A program made the position numbers and the translations under genes. From a candidate division Zixibacteria bacterium 4484_93 (GTDB lineage: Bacteria > UBP14 > UBA6098 > 4484-93), in assembly GCA_002085385.1 (NCBI GenBank), contig NATO01000038.1, forward strand, positions 1 through 27,823: a DNA stretch of 27,823 bases. Reading direction: 5' to 3'. Under the pieces are notes generated by a model. It ran no database searches. It was not told the DNA's origin and saw nothing but the letters and a program-made list of their open reading frames with translations. Shown here in pieces: positions 1-8,707 of this stretch (positions are counted from its first letter, which is position 1; each line of letters opens with the position of its first letter).

Positions 1-122
1 GCCACCTCCACAGAGGTTATATCGAAAAGGGGAGAAAGAGCAACTGCTACAATCCCGGAAAGAAAGAGAAATACAAACAAGAGCGGTCGTAGAAGTCTCT
101 TTTTCCTCCTAAAATTTGCCAA
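1..122 (-). CDS. ftsQ: FtsQ cell-division protein, N-terminal fragment cut by the window edge
   Basis: A short open frame begins at a TTG (122-120) inside the last codons of murB and stays open to the window edge, giving 40 residues. It reads as a basic cytoplasmic head (MANFRRKKRLLRP), one hydrophobic membrane segment (LLFVFLFLSGIVAVAL), then SPLFDITSVEV. That last piece resembles the start of the FtsQ/DivIB POTRA domain (family knowledge: bitopic division protein that links FtsL/FtsB to the septal synthase). A GGAGG sits 9 nt before the TTG and overlaps the murB end, which supports this start. The 14-nt overlap with murB and the usual murB-ftsQ order in dcw operons agree. The identification rests on topology, context and a short segment only. 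Confidence 0.75.
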   Translation of the reverse strand, partial: MANFRRKKRLLRPLLFVFLFLSGIVAVALSPLFDITSVEV

Positions 123-1020
123 CCGTTACCACCTCCAGTGAGAGAGCGATGCGTGTCTTCTCAAAGACCTTGCTCCTCACGAGCTTTATAAGGTTATATA
201 TGTCCGATGCGGTCGCATTGCCCGTGTTCACGATGAAGTTCGCGTGAACCGGCGAGACCTGCGCACCGCCAACCCTTTTCCCTTTTAAGCCGAGCCAGTC
301 GATTATTCTCCCTGCCGAATCCCCCGGAGGGTTCTTGAATATGCATCCAGCAGAGCGCATATCGAGAGGCTGATTCATCCTTCGCTTCTCAAGGATGTCT
401 GAAGCAACAGAGGCAAGCTCTTTCTTGTCTCCTGGCGTAAGTTTCAGATATACTCCCGTTACGATAGCCCCTTCTTTCCCCTCGAAGCCGGTGCGATATG
501 AGAACTTCGGGTTATCGATTGCAAGCTTTTCTCCAGAGGATGACACAACCTCAAGAGATGTGACTCTGTCCCCGAAGAAGACACCGTATGCTCCTGCATT
601 CATCCAGGCAGCTCCACCAACCGTTCCCGGGATACCAGCAAGCTTTTCGAGCCCCGATAGAGTATGCTCTATTGCAAAGTCAATGAGTTCAGAAAGTGAG
701 GCACCCGATTGAGCAAAGAGAATCTCGCCCCTCTGCTCAATCAGGGAAAGATTATCAGCAAGCTTTATCACAACGCCTTCATATCCTTTGTCCGATACGA
801 GAAGGTTCGTCCCATTTCCTATAACAATAAACGGGTTCTCTCTCTCGGTAAGATGTCGCACAAGCGAGACAATCTCATCGACATCCGAGGGTAGAACAAG
901 CGCAGAACATCTTCCTCCCACACCAAAGGAGGTATGGCGGGAGAGAAGCTCATCAGGGAAAATCCTTCCTCGTGGAAGTAGCCGACTTATCCTGTCAATA
1001 TCTAATGTCAATCTTCTCAT
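109..1020 (-). CDS. murB: UDP-N-acetylenolpyruvoylglucosamine reductase MurB (short, type II form)
   Basis: MurB is the cytoplasmic FAD enzyme that uses NADPH to reduce UDP-GlcNAc-enolpyruvate to UDP-MurNAc. The 303-residue length fits the shorter type II proteins. Visible motifs are the FAD-binding VIGNGTNLLV (67-76), GLEKLAGIPGTVGGA (123-137), SYRTGF with the usual Tyr-Arg pair (174-179), and AGCIFKNPPGDSAGR (224-238). The residue at the catalytic Ser position of the E. coli enzyme is Cys226 here. I believe this substitution occurs in other MurB proteins, so it is not by itself a sign of inactivity. The ATG overlaps the murC stop by 4 nt (ATGA), with AAGGGG directly upstream, so the start is well supported. 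Its end overlaps the ftsQ start. It is the penultimate visible gene of the dcw operon. Confidence 0.97.
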   Translation of the reverse strand: MRRLTLDIDRISRLLPRGRIFPDELLSRHTSFGVGGRCSALVLPSDVDEIVSLVRHLTERENPFIVIGNGTNLLVSDKGYEGVVIKLADNLSLIEQRGEILFAQSGASLSELIDFAIEHTLSGLEKLAGIPGTVGGAAWMNAGAYGVFFGDRVTSLEVVSSSGEKLAIDNPKFSYRTGFEGKEGAIVTGVYLKLTPGDKKELASVASDILEKRRMNQPLDMRSAGCIFKNPPGDSAGRIIDWLGLKGKRVGGAQVSPVHANFIVNTGNATASDIYNLIKLVRSKVFEKTRIALSLEVVTVGKF

Positions 1021-2408
1021 TTCCCCTTGAGTTCATCAACTATCTTGTCGCATACTTTCCAGACATCACCAGCACCGAGTGTTATTATCATATCCCCCGG
1101 TCGTGCGAGGTTGAGAACAAAGCTGGGGATACGGTCTCTGTCCTCGATATAGTAGACCTCTCTGTGTCCGAACTTTCTTGCGGCATCCGCAATAAGCTCG
1201 CCTGTCACACCCTCGAGTGGCTCCTCACGGGCAGCGTAGACATCGGTAACAATAAGCACATCACTCTGAAAGAAAGATTTCCCGAACTCGTTGTAGAACA
1301 TCTGCGTTCGGCTGTAGAGATGTGGCTGGAAGACCGCTATGACTCTGCGGTTGTATCCGAGTTTTGCAGCTTGAAGCGTCGCCCGTATCTCTGTTGGGTG
1401 GTGAGCGAAATCATCCACAACAAGGATACCCGCTATCTCACCCTTCACCTGAAAGCGTCTGTAGACTCCGGCAAACCTCCCGACCGCATTTTTTATATCC
1501 TTAATTGGGATGTCAAGCTCAAGTCCCACACCGACCGCTGCCAGGATATTCTTTACATTATGGAGTCCGAGCAGCCGGGATTTAAATCCGGATATTCTTT
1601 TTCCTCTTATCTCGAGGTCGAAGCGGCTCCCGTTCTCGGAGAAAAACAGCCTGCTTGCCCTTATGTCCGCCTGTGTGGAAAGCCCGTAAGTTATGATGTT
1701 CTTCTCTATCTGCGGGATTATCTCCTGGATGCTTCTCTCATCGAGGCAAAGGATAACCGAGCCATAGAACGGGACCTTATTTGCAAACTCAATGAACGCC
1801 GCTTTGAGCTCGTCGAAGCTGCCGTAGCACTCGAGATGCTCCGCCTCGAGGGTCGTTATGACGGCAAGGGTGGGGTTAAGCTCCAGGAACGAGCGGTCGA
1901 ATTCATCCGCCTCGGCAACGAAGTAGTCAGATGTTCCAAGTTTTGCACCCGAACGGAGACTAACAACGCGTCCGCCAACAACTATTGTTGGGTCAAGTCC
2001 TCCCTCCACAAGTATCTCTCCAACGATGGATGTCGTGGTGCTTTTACCGTGTGTCCCGGCTATGGCTATCCCGTATTTCATCCGCATAAGCTCGGCAAGC
2101 ATCTCCGAGCGACGGATAATGGGAATACCTTTCTGCTTTGCACGGACAACCTCGGTATTCGTCTCCTTAACAGCAGATGAGACAACGACAACATCGACAT
2201 TATCGTCCACATTATCTGGAGAATGTCCAATATGGATGGTCACCCCCAGAGCCTTCAACTTCCGCGTGACATCGGTCTCGACGAGGTCAGAACCAGTTAT
2301 ACGGTAGCCCATATTTAGAAGTATCTCCGCTATGCCACTCATTCCGCTTCCACCTATACCGACAAAGTGGAGTATTTTAACCTTACCAAATGGCCGAGTT
2401 GTTGTCAT
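1017..2408 (-). CDS. murC: UDP-N-acetylmuramate--L-alanine ligase MurC
   Basis: This ATP-dependent cytoplasmic ligase adds L-Ala to UDP-MurNAc, the first amino acid of the stem peptide. It has 463 residues, normal for the family. The N-terminal UDP-binding fold carries GIGGSGMSGIAEILL (17-31). The ATP P-loop is GTHGKSTTT (118-126). The central ligase domain has EADEFDRSFL and the Mur-ligase histidine in TLEAEHLE. The C-terminal domain has the FQPHLYSRT motif typical of MurC. The start at 2408 overlaps the murG stop by 4 nt and its own stop overlaps murB by 4 nt, a tightly coupled murG-murC-murB block. No key residue looks missing. Confidence 0.98.
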   Translation of the reverse strand: MTTTRPFGKVKILHFVGIGGSGMSGIAEILLNMGYRITGSDLVETDVTRKLKALGVTIHIGHSPDNVDDNVDVVVVSSAVKETNTEVVRAKQKGIPIIRRSEMLAELMRMKYGIAIAGTHGKSTTTSIVGEILVEGGLDPTIVVGGRVVSLRSGAKLGTSDYFVAEADEFDRSFLELNPTLAVITTLEAEHLECYGSFDELKAAFIEFANKVPFYGSVILCLDERSIQEIIPQIEKNIITYGLSTQADIRASRLFFSENGSRFDLEIRGKRISGFKSRLLGLHNVKNILAAVGVGLELDIPIKDIKNAVGRFAGVYRRFQVKGEIAGILVVDDFAHHPTEIRATLQAAKLGYNRRVIAVFQPHLYSRTQMFYNEFGKSFFQSDVLIVTDVYAAREEPLEGVTGELIADAARKFGHREVYYIEDRDRIPSFVLNLARPGDMIITLGAGDVWKVCDKIVDELKGK

Positions 2409-3496
2409 TCCATCTCCTCAAGTATAATATTCGCTATCCTCTCCGCCGCATCGGGATGAGCAAAACAGCGTATCGCCTCCGACATACTATCGAGCTTCTC
2501 CTCATCGGATAAGATTCCCGCAACTGTTTCCTCAAGGAGTTGTGGGCTCAGCTCGTTGTCCCGTATCACGACCGCTCCCCCGGACGAGGCAACAGCCTTG
2601 GCATTGAGGAGCTGGTGCCCACCTGTTGCATAAGGGTAAGGCACAAGAACCGCAGGCTTGCCGAGAGCCGCAATCTCTGCAAGCGTCAGGGCACCCGCAC
2701 GGGCAACGACTACATCCGAGGCGAAGATAAAATCAGCTATTCGCTCGGTGAAATCGAATATGTAGACCGATGACTCCTCCTGCCTCGAGAGAGGGAGATA
2801 CCGCACAAAATCGGTTCTTCCTGTCTGCCAGATGAACTGCCAGTCCGTCTTTCCAACAAGCTGTGATACAACCCTGTTCAGAGATGATGCCCCCTGACTC
2901 CCACCCGTTATAAGCACGGTCTTTTTCTGGGGTGAAAGTCCAACAGATGCAAGTATCTCCTCACGAGTTCCACTAATTCCTCTCCTCGGTATGGGGTTCC
3001 CTGTGAATACCACCCTCCCTTTGAGATATTTCGCAGCCTCGGGAAAACCGACAAAACTTATCCTTGCAAAGCTCGAAGCTACCCTCGATGCCACCCCTGG
3101 GACACTGTTCTGCTCCTGAAGGAAAACAGGTTTCCTCATAAGATACCCTGCAAAACCGATAGGCACAGATGGATACCCCCCTGCAAGCACAACAACGGAG
3201 ACCCCAAACCTTTTCAGCTTTTCCATTGCAAGGAGAACGGATAACACAAGTCGGAACGGGAAGAGCAGGGCATCAGTCCCTATACTTCTCGGCAGTGGGT
3301 AGGAAAGAACAGGGACATACTTGTATCCGTGAGCCTGGATGAGAGTTCTGTCGATTGGACGAGAAGTGGCAAAGAACAATATTTCACACGATGGCGAAAG
3401 CTTACCTATCGCATCGGCAATAGCAATAGCCGGAACAAGATGTCCACCTGTCCCACCAGCGGCAAAACCCGCTACTCTATGTCTGGAACCTGACAT
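2405..3496 (-). CDS. murG: Lipid II synthase MurG (UDP-GlcNAc transferase)
   Basis: MurG transfers GlcNAc from UDP-GlcNAc to lipid I on the inner face of the cytoplasmic membrane, making lipid II. It has 363 residues in a two-domain GT-B fold. The signature glycine loop GGTGGH is at 14-19. FLQEQNSVPG lies in the N-terminal domain, a second glycine loop ITGGSQGASSLN opens the C-terminal domain, and VVARAGALTLAEIAALGKPAVLVPYP forms the sugar-nucleotide site. It overlaps the ftsW end by 20 nt and the murC start by 4 nt. An AGGAT element 7 nt before the ATG may serve as ribosome site. The adjacency to ftsW and mraY matches lipid II synthesis and its use by the septal synthase. Confidence 0.97.
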   Translation of the reverse strand: MSGSRHRVAGFAAGGTGGHLVPAIAIADAIGKLSPSCEILFFATSRPIDRTLIQAHGYKYVPVLSYPLPRSIGTDALLFPFRLVLSVLLAMEKLKRFGVSVVVLAGGYPSVPIGFAGYLMRKPVFLQEQNSVPGVASRVASSFARISFVGFPEAAKYLKGRVVFTGNPIPRRGISGTREEILASVGLSPQKKTVLITGGSQGASSLNRVVSQLVGKTDWQFIWQTGRTDFVRYLPLSRQEESSVYIFDFTERIADFIFASDVVVARAGALTLAEIAALGKPAVLVPYPYATGGHQLLNAKAVASSGGAVVIRDNELSPQLLEETVAGILSDEEKLDSMSEAIRCFAHPDAAERIANIILEEME

Positions 3497-4595
3497 TTTT
3501 CATCCTATCGGGGGCAAGCACCGATTCATCCAGTGGAACCGATACCTGCGATGATATGTTCAAAAGTATCCCAACGGATATAAAATTCACTAAAAGAGCC
3601 GTTCCACCGAAGCTGACGAACGGTAGTGGCAGTCCCGTTACAGGAAACCTCGCAAGAGCCACCGCTATGTTCAAAATTGCATAGAGCATTATCATCACCG
3701 TTAAACCGGATCCGAGAAGTGCACCGAAGTAGTCCCGCGAGTGAAGCGATATCTTCAGACCCCGGTAGAAGAGATACAGGAATAGAGCGAGCACGAGAGT
3801 CGTTCCAACAAAACCGAACTCCTCACCTATAACGGAGAAGATAAAATCTGTATGAGGCCTCGGTAAAAAATACATCTTTTGCTTGCCGAGACTGCTACCA
3901 AATAGTGACCCGGAGGCAAACGCTATAAGTGACTGAAGGACGTTGGGCGGTATCTCCCCCTTTATTGAAGCTATTATTCTTTCAATGGCATAGGCTGATG
4001 ACCTCGGGGTGGAAAACATCTTTGCCGCAATCACAAGAATACCAGAAAAAGTAACACCAGCTATCTTGAGCAGGGGGACACCAGAAAGAAATAGCATTCC
4101 GAGGAAAAGAGCAAAAATAACCACCGCCGTGCCATAGTTTGGTTCAAGGAGAACGAGGACAATAACCGTTCCCGAAACAGCGCAGAGTGGCAAAAGGAAC
4201 CTCTTAATCTCTGCCCGATGGTTGCGGTTTCTGGCAACAAAATCTGCTATGAACAGGACAAGTGCGAGCCTGGCGAGGTCGGACGGCTGAAACTGGAAAG
4301 AGCCTATCTTTATCCACCTGTGAACATCACTGTGCGGAGCAGTAAAAAGAACCACAATAAGTGGAATAAGAACGAGTGCGAGCATAAGCCCTGCATACTT
4401 GCGCAACCTGTGATAATCGTATGTGGCAAAGAATAACATAGCAGCAATCCCAACAGCCACTCGGAGCAAATGCCCGAACAGATAGAACTGTGGATTACCC
4501 AGAATATCCATCGCACGAACGGAACTGGCAGAATAGACCATAACTATACCAATTGCAGTGAGAACAAGAACCGTCTGGAGCAATCGATAGTCCAT
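3477..4595 (-). CDS. ftsW: Septal peptidoglycan glycosyltransferase FtsW (SEDS family)
   Basis: FtsW is the multi-spanning SEDS enzyme that polymerises lipid II at the division septum together with FtsI. Many hydrophobic segments are visible. The family landmarks are VMVYSASS in the first helix, HRWIKIGSFQFQPSD(L) in the extracytoplasmic loop region, PHTDFIFSVIGEEFGF near the middle loop, and LPFVSFGGTALL near the C-terminus. The start is unresolved. The ATG at 4595 gives MDYRLLQTVLVL, a typical short N-terminus, and 372 residues. The frame stays open to an ATG at 4670 (397 residues), and a TTG at 4640 lies 10 nt after a GGAGG. The two upstream starts would overlap murD by 26-56 nt. The gene lies between murD and murG, as in most dcw clusters. 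Confidence 0.95.
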   Translation of the reverse strand: MDYRLLQTVLVLTAIGIVMVYSASSVRAMDILGNPQFYLFGHLLRVAVGIAAMLFFATYDYHRLRKYAGLMLALVLIPLIVVLFTAPHSDVHRWIKIGSFQFQPSDLARLALVLFIADFVARNRNHRAEIKRFLLPLCAVSGTVIVLVLLEPNYGTAVVIFALFLGMLFLSGVPLLKIAGVTFSGILVIAAKMFSTPRSSAYAIERIIASIKGEIPPNVLQSLIAFASGSLFGSSLGKQKMYFLPRPHTDFIFSVIGEEFGFVGTTLVLALFLYLFYRGLKISLHSRDYFGALLGSGLTVMIMLYAILNIAVALARFPVTGLPLPFVSFGGTALLVNFISVGILLNISSQVSVPLDESVLAPDRMKNVRFQT

Positions 4596-4614
4596 CCTGT
4601 CGAGAAAGATTAAC

Positions 4615-5964
4615 TTATTTTCCAACAATCTCCTGAACAATCTGCTTGAACCTCCTGCCTCTTTCCTCATAGTTCTTGAACATATCGAAGCTGGCGCATC
4701 CAGGTGATAAGAGGACTGTATCCCCCGGATTCACAATAGATACAGTTCTGAAGACGGCTTCTTCGAGACTGTCCGCATATTCCCAGGGAATAAACCTGCC
4801 GAGTGAAGAAGAGATAATCTCCCTCGCCTCGCCTATGAGTATCATATATCTGACCTTTTTCCTTGCTTCTTCCTTTAGGAGAAGGAAATCTCCACCCTTG
4901 TAGCGTCCACCGGCAATGAGTATAATGGGGGAAGAAAGGCTTTTTAGGGCAAAGAGCACAGAGTCGACATTTGTCCCTTTAGAATCGTTGATAAAGAGGA
5001 CACCATCCTTCTCCACCACTTTTTCCAACCTGTGCTCAAGTCCGGGGAACTCCTGCAAGAATGAAACCATAACATCATCTGGTAGACCCAGAATAGTTCC
5101 CACGGACACAGCAGCAAGGTAATCCTGGATATCACCCGATTTCCCTATCTCCTTCTTCGAGGCGAATCGCCGGATGCGACCAGCGGATGCAATGTAAATC
5201 TGGTCTCCATCGACAAAAACCCCCTCATTAACCGGCTCACGCTGGCTGAAGAAAAGTTTTCTGGAATACACCCTGCCTTCCATAAGCCGCATAATGTTCT
5301 CATCGTCTTTATTAAGTACTGCCCAGTTACTTCTTGCCTGATTTGCAAATATCCGCATCTTGGAGAGGTAGTAGTCCTCGACCGATGGGTAACGGTCGAG
5401 ATGGTCGGGCGTCAAATTAAGCAGAACGGCAACATCCGGCGAAAATTCCCTCACCGTATCCAGTTGAAAACTCGACACTTCAACAACGGATATCGAATCC
5501 TCTGTCGTCTGATCCACAAACTGAGAGAATGCTGTCCCGATATTTCCACCAATAAATACATCCTTCCCGGCTGATTCGAGCATCCCTCCAATGAGTGCAA
5601 CCGTCGTGCTCTTCCCGTTTGAGCCTGTGACGGCAACGAGACTCCCCTTGAGAAACCAATAAGCAAGCTCTATCTCGCTTATAATCGGTATCTGCTTGTC
5701 TGCGACCGAGCACACGACAGGTGAATCGAGTGGAACTCCGGGGCTCACGACGACAATATCCGCCGAAAGAATCACCCTTGTGTGCCCCCCGAGTTCGCAT
5801 TTAACTCCGAGCTTAGCAAGTCGACGGCGGATTTCTTTCTTCTCATCCGATGAGGAAATCTCACTTACAAAAACCGAAGCTCCCTTTCTGGCAAGCAGTT
5901 TTGCTGCTGCTTCTCCGCTCCTTGCAAGACCGAGAACCGCTACCTTTTTCCCTCGAAAATCCAT
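4615..5964 (-). CDS. murD: UDP-N-acetylmuramoyl-L-alanine--D-glutamate ligase MurD
   Basis: MurD adds D-Glu to UDP-MurNAc-L-Ala using ATP in the cytoplasm. The 449 residues show the three Mur-ligase domains. The UDP-binding N-terminus has VLGLARSGEAAAKLL (10-24). The ATP P-loop is GSNGKST (114-120), followed by GGNIGTAF and the VVEVSSFQLD motif characteristic of MurD. LNLTPDHLDRYPSVEDY matches the usual Mur ligase His/Asp segment. FINDSKGTNVDS and LLSPGCASFDMFKNYEERG are C-terminal MurD signatures. The ATG follows the mraY stop by 3 nt, and AAGGTAGG spanning that stop can act as ribosome site. Nothing is missing or unusual. Confidence 0.98.
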   Translation of the reverse strand: MDFRGKKVAVLGLARSGEAAAKLLARKGASVFVSEISSSDEKKEIRRRLAKLGVKCELGGHTRVILSADIVVVSPGVPLDSPVVCSVADKQIPIISEIELAYWFLKGSLVAVTGSNGKSTTVALIGGMLESAGKDVFIGGNIGTAFSQFVDQTTEDSISVVEVSSFQLDTVREFSPDVAVLLNLTPDHLDRYPSVEDYYLSKMRIFANQARSNWAVLNKDDENIMRLMEGRVYSRKLFFSQREPVNEGVFVDGDQIYIASAGRIRRFASKKEIGKSGDIQDYLAAVSVGTILGLPDDVMVSFLQEFPGLEHRLEKVVEKDGVLFINDSKGTNVDSVLFALKSLSSPIILIAGGRYKGGDFLLLKEEARKKVRYMILIGEAREIISSSLGRFIPWEYADSLEEAVFRTVSIVNPGDTVLLSPGCASFDMFKNYEERGRRFKQIVQEIVGK

Positions 5965-5967
5965 CGC

Positions 5968-7056
5968 CTACCTTACCTTGAATGTCAGAACCGCCAGAAG
6001 TGCGAAAATCACGCCAACAAGCCAGAACCTGACAACTATCTTGGGCTCAGAAATGCCTTTTAGCTCGTAGTGATGGTGCAGTGGAGCCATCCGAAAGACC
6101 CGCTTCCCACCCGTCATCTTGAAGTAGCCGACCTGTATGATAACGGATAACGCCTCCACAACGAAAACCCCTCCTGCTACTGCAAACGCAAGCTCCTTCT
6201 TTAAGAGGACCGCCATAACCCCGAACGCTCCACCGAGAGCAAGCGCACCTGTATCTCCCATAAAAACGCTGGCAGGGAATGAGTTGTACCACAAAAAGCC
6301 CAAACAGGCACCCGTCAGGGCACTGGCGAATATCGCAACCTCACCTGCACCAGGTAGATATGTTATGTGCAGGTATCTGGTGATGTCGGAGCGTCCACTT
6401 ATGTAAGCGGCGACAATAAAGAAAGAGGATGTTATAGCAGCGAGGCCAACAGCAAGGCCATCGAGACCATCGGTCAGGTTGATTGCATTACTGGAACCCG
6501 TTATTATAAACACCACCCACAGGATGTAGAAGATTCCAAAGTTTATCACATATTCCTTGAAGAAAAGCACCTCGGTCGATGTGCGCATTACCGGGTATGG
6601 CGGGCGGAAGTAAAGGAAAAGTCCAATCAGAATACCCAGCAACAGCTGCCACATCAGTTTCTGTTTCCCCAGAAGTCCATATCCATTCTTCCCTCGCACC
6701 TTCGCATAGTCATCGAGGAAGCCGAGTACACCCATCCAGACAGTAGAGAGAAGAACTATCAACACATAGACATTGGTGACATCTGCCCACAGGAGACTGG
6801 AGAGGATTGTCGAGAAGAGTATAACGAGCCCACCCATTGTCGGTGTTCCTCTCTTGGAGAAATGAGATGCCGGTCCCTCAGGACGAATATTCTCACCTAT
6901 GTGCTTGCTTTTCAAGAAGCTTACAATCTTTTTCCCAATCCAGAAACTCAACACAAGAGCAGTTATAAGCGCCATTATTGTTCGGAAGGTTATGTAGCGG
7001 AAGATGTTGAATACAAACATCTTTTCATACAAAGGAAATAACAGAAAATACAGCAC
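5968..7056 (-). CDS. mraY: Phospho-N-acetylmuramoyl-pentapeptide transferase MraY
   Basis: MraY is the integral membrane enzyme that moves phospho-MurNAc-pentapeptide from UDP to undecaprenyl phosphate, forming lipid I. It has 362 residues with about ten hydrophobic helices. Active-site motifs are FLDDYAKV (113-120), SNAINLTDGLDGLA (189-202), FMGDTGALALGG, and the cytoplasmic PLHHHYELKG loop with the HHH cluster. The start is a GTG at 7056, overlapping the stop of the small upstream gene by 1 nt (TAGTG). An AAGGGG 6 nt before it supports this, as does the N-terminus, which aligns by eye with E. coli MraY (…FNVFSYLTFR there, FNIFRYITFR here). An internal ATG at 7020 is less likely. Confidence 0.98.
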   Translation of the reverse strand: MLYFLLFPLYEKMFVFNIFRYITFRTIMALITALVLSFWIGKKIVSFLKSKHIGENIRPEGPASHFSKRGTPTMGGLVILFSTILSSLLWADVTNVYVLIVLLSTVWMGVLGFLDDYAKVRGKNGYGLLGKQKLMWQLLLGILIGLFLYFRPPYPVMRTSTEVLFFKEYVINFGIFYILWVVFIITGSSNAINLTDGLDGLAVGLAAITSSFFIVAAYISGRSDITRYLHITYLPGAGEVAIFASALTGACLGFLWYNSFPASVFMGDTGALALGGAFGVMAVLLKKELAFAVAGGVFVVEALSVIIQVGYFKMTGGKRVFRMAPLHHHYELKGISEPKIVVRFWLVGVIFALLAVLTFKVR

Positions 7057-7358
7057 TATCTTCCCCTTCTTCCTGTTCTTTTTCTGGGAGGTGTCTTTGC
7101 CGGGAGGAGATTTTTCGTTCTAAACCGCTGGCGAGCCACCCTCAATCCTGGTTTTGGCGAATAGAAGCAAAACATCCTGGGATAGAGCGGCTTGAGATGC
7201 ATTCCCCCTTTGAGAAGGGATGCGTCGAATATCTCCACCCGGGACATAAGCATAACTCTTATTGAAACTCCCTTCTTGGGCATAGGAATATCTTCACACA
7301 ACAAAGCTCCGGGAATAAGTATTCCCAGAAGCAACATTAGTCCAATCGCTTTTGCCAT
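7056..7358 (-). CDS. Small hypothetical protein with N-terminal signal or anchor, inserted between murF and mraY
   Basis: I do not recognise this protein. The frame gives 100 residues from an ATG at 7358 (MAKAIGLMLLLGILIPGALL…). It would give 93 residues from an ATG at 7337 that overlaps the murF stop (TAATG). The first start supplies a basic residue before the hydrophobic stretch and fits a signal peptide or membrane anchor. The Cys in GALLCEDI lacks a proper lipobox. The mature part is about 75 residues and ends in a strongly basic tail (PPRKRTGRRGR). The case for coding is the fit: it fills an otherwise empty 280-bp gap in a tightly packed operon, overlapping murF on one side and sharing a TAGTG junction with mraY on the other. 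Ribosome sites are weak for both starts, so coupling to murF is likely. Function is unknown. Confidence 0.6.
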   Translation of the reverse strand: MAKAIGLMLLLGILIPGALLCEDIPMPKKGVSIRVMLMSRVEIFDASLLKGGMHLKPLYPRMFCFYSPKPGLRVARQRFRTKNLLPAKTPPRKRTGRRGR

Positions 7359-8707
7359 AGCTCCACAATGCTTTCTACTATCTCCTCCATTCTCATTGCT
7401 CTGGAGCCCTTGACCAGAACGATGTCCTTGGGCATAACAAACCCCTCGAGGAAGAGTATAAGCTCCTTCTTTGTCTCGAAATGGGCGCAAGGGAATCCGA
7501 TAGAAGAAGCTTTCTCGTGGGTCTTCTGGGTTCTCTCACCCACGGTTGCAAGAAAGTCGACCCCAACCGCACAAGAGTAATCGGCTATCTTCTCGTGGTA
7601 GTTCGCCTCGTCTTTCCCTGTCTCGAGCATATCACCGATAACCGCTATCCGTCGCCCTTCCACCTTCATCCTGGCAAGGGTTTCAAGAGCCTCCCGGACG
7701 GATAACGGATTGGCATTGTATGTATCATCGAGAACTGTTATTCCACCTATCCTCAACAGCTTCATCCTCCCGGCAAGGGTTCTAAACCCCTCAAGAGCTT
7801 CAACAATCTTTTCACCGGGAACCCGAAACAGCCTTGCCACAGCGTATGCACAGAGTGCATTGTATATGTTGAACCTGCCTGGTATTCCGAGGGCTATCCT
7901 CTGCCCATCCACGCTGAAGCTTGCTTTACCTTCGGCATCAAGGACGATATCCTCGGCGCGGTAGTCGGCAGATGACTCTATTCCATAGGTCACCGTCTGC
8001 GAAGCCGCCATCGGATTGAAACGAACGAGAAGCGGGTCATCGGCATTTACTATCACATACGAACCAGGATTGGAATATTTGACCAGAGCGAACTTCTCCC
8101 TTGCCACATTCTCCACGCTACCAAGCCCTTCAAGGTGAACGGGTGCGACATTTGTTAAAGCCACAACATCTGGAAGAATCATCTTTGCGAGACGCTCCAT
8201 CTCACCAGGAACCGATATGCCTGCCTCGAGCACTGCGACATCGTGCATCCGCTCAATCTGGAAAACAGACAATGGAACACCGAGAAGGTTGTTATAATTC
8301 TTGATGCTTTCGACCACAAGCATACTTTTACCAAGCGATGATGCTATCATCCGCCGGGTCGTCGTCTTGCCGACAGAACCTGTTACACCGACCACAGTGA
8401 GGTCGAACCTCTGCCTATAAAACGAGGCGAGCTCACCGAGAGCCAAGACAGTATTCTTAACCACAAGATATGGAACAGTCGCGGGATATTGCGGGTCATC
8501 GTGGAGAACAAGGAGAGCAGCTCCTTTGTGTTCTGCATCACGGGAAAACTTCTGCCCATCTGTTCTTTCACCCTTCACGGCAAAGAAGGCCTCTCCCGGA
8601 TGAATACTTCTCGTATCTATCGAGACCCCGTGGATGACACCAGAGAGCCTTCCCGACACCTCACCATCCATTACCGATATCACATCCTTTATCTCGAGCG
8701 GTTCCAT
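7337..8707 (-). CDS. murF: UDP-MurNAc-tripeptide--D-alanyl-D-alanine ligase MurF
   Basis: MurF completes the cytoplasmic precursor by adding D-Ala-D-Ala with ATP. It has 456 residues. The N-terminal domain has the family SIDTRSIHPGEAFFAVKG segment. The P-loop is GVTGSVGKTTTR (107-118), where GSVGKTTT is the MurF-type form. This is followed by NYNNLLGVPLSVFQ, VLEAGISVPGEM, and the C-terminal VLDDTYNANPLSVREAL that is diagnostic for MurF. KGSRAMRMEEIV closes the protein. The start overlaps the murE end by 19 nt, with a GGAG about 12 nt upstream. The end overlaps or abuts the small gene before mraY. Confidence 0.98.
   Translation of the reverse strand: MEPLEIKDVISVMDGEVSGRLSGVIHGVSIDTRSIHPGEAFFAVKGERTDGQKFSRDAEHKGAALLVLHDDPQYPATVPYLVVKNTVLALGELASFYRQRFDLTVVGVTGSVGKTTTRRMIASSLGKSMLVVESIKNYNNLLGVPLSVFQIERMHDVAVLEAGISVPGEMERLAKMILPDVVALTNVAPVHLEGLGSVENVAREKFALVKYSNPGSYVIVNADDPLLVRFNPMAASQTVTYGIESSADYRAEDIVLDAEGKASFSVDGQRIALGIPGRFNIYNALCAYAVARLFRVPGEKIVEALEGFRTLAGRMKLLRIGGITVLDDTYNANPLSVREALETLARMKVEGRRIAVIGDMLETGKDEANYHEKIADYSCAVGVDFLATVGERTQKTHEKASSIGFPCAHFETKKELILFLEGFVMPKDIVLVKGSRAMRMEEIVESIVELWQKRLD

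Noticed and set aside
972..2180. A 402-codon open frame on the plus strand opposite murC
   Set aside because: It is antisense to a certain murC, shows no recognisable motif or export signal, and results from the codon bias of the real gene.
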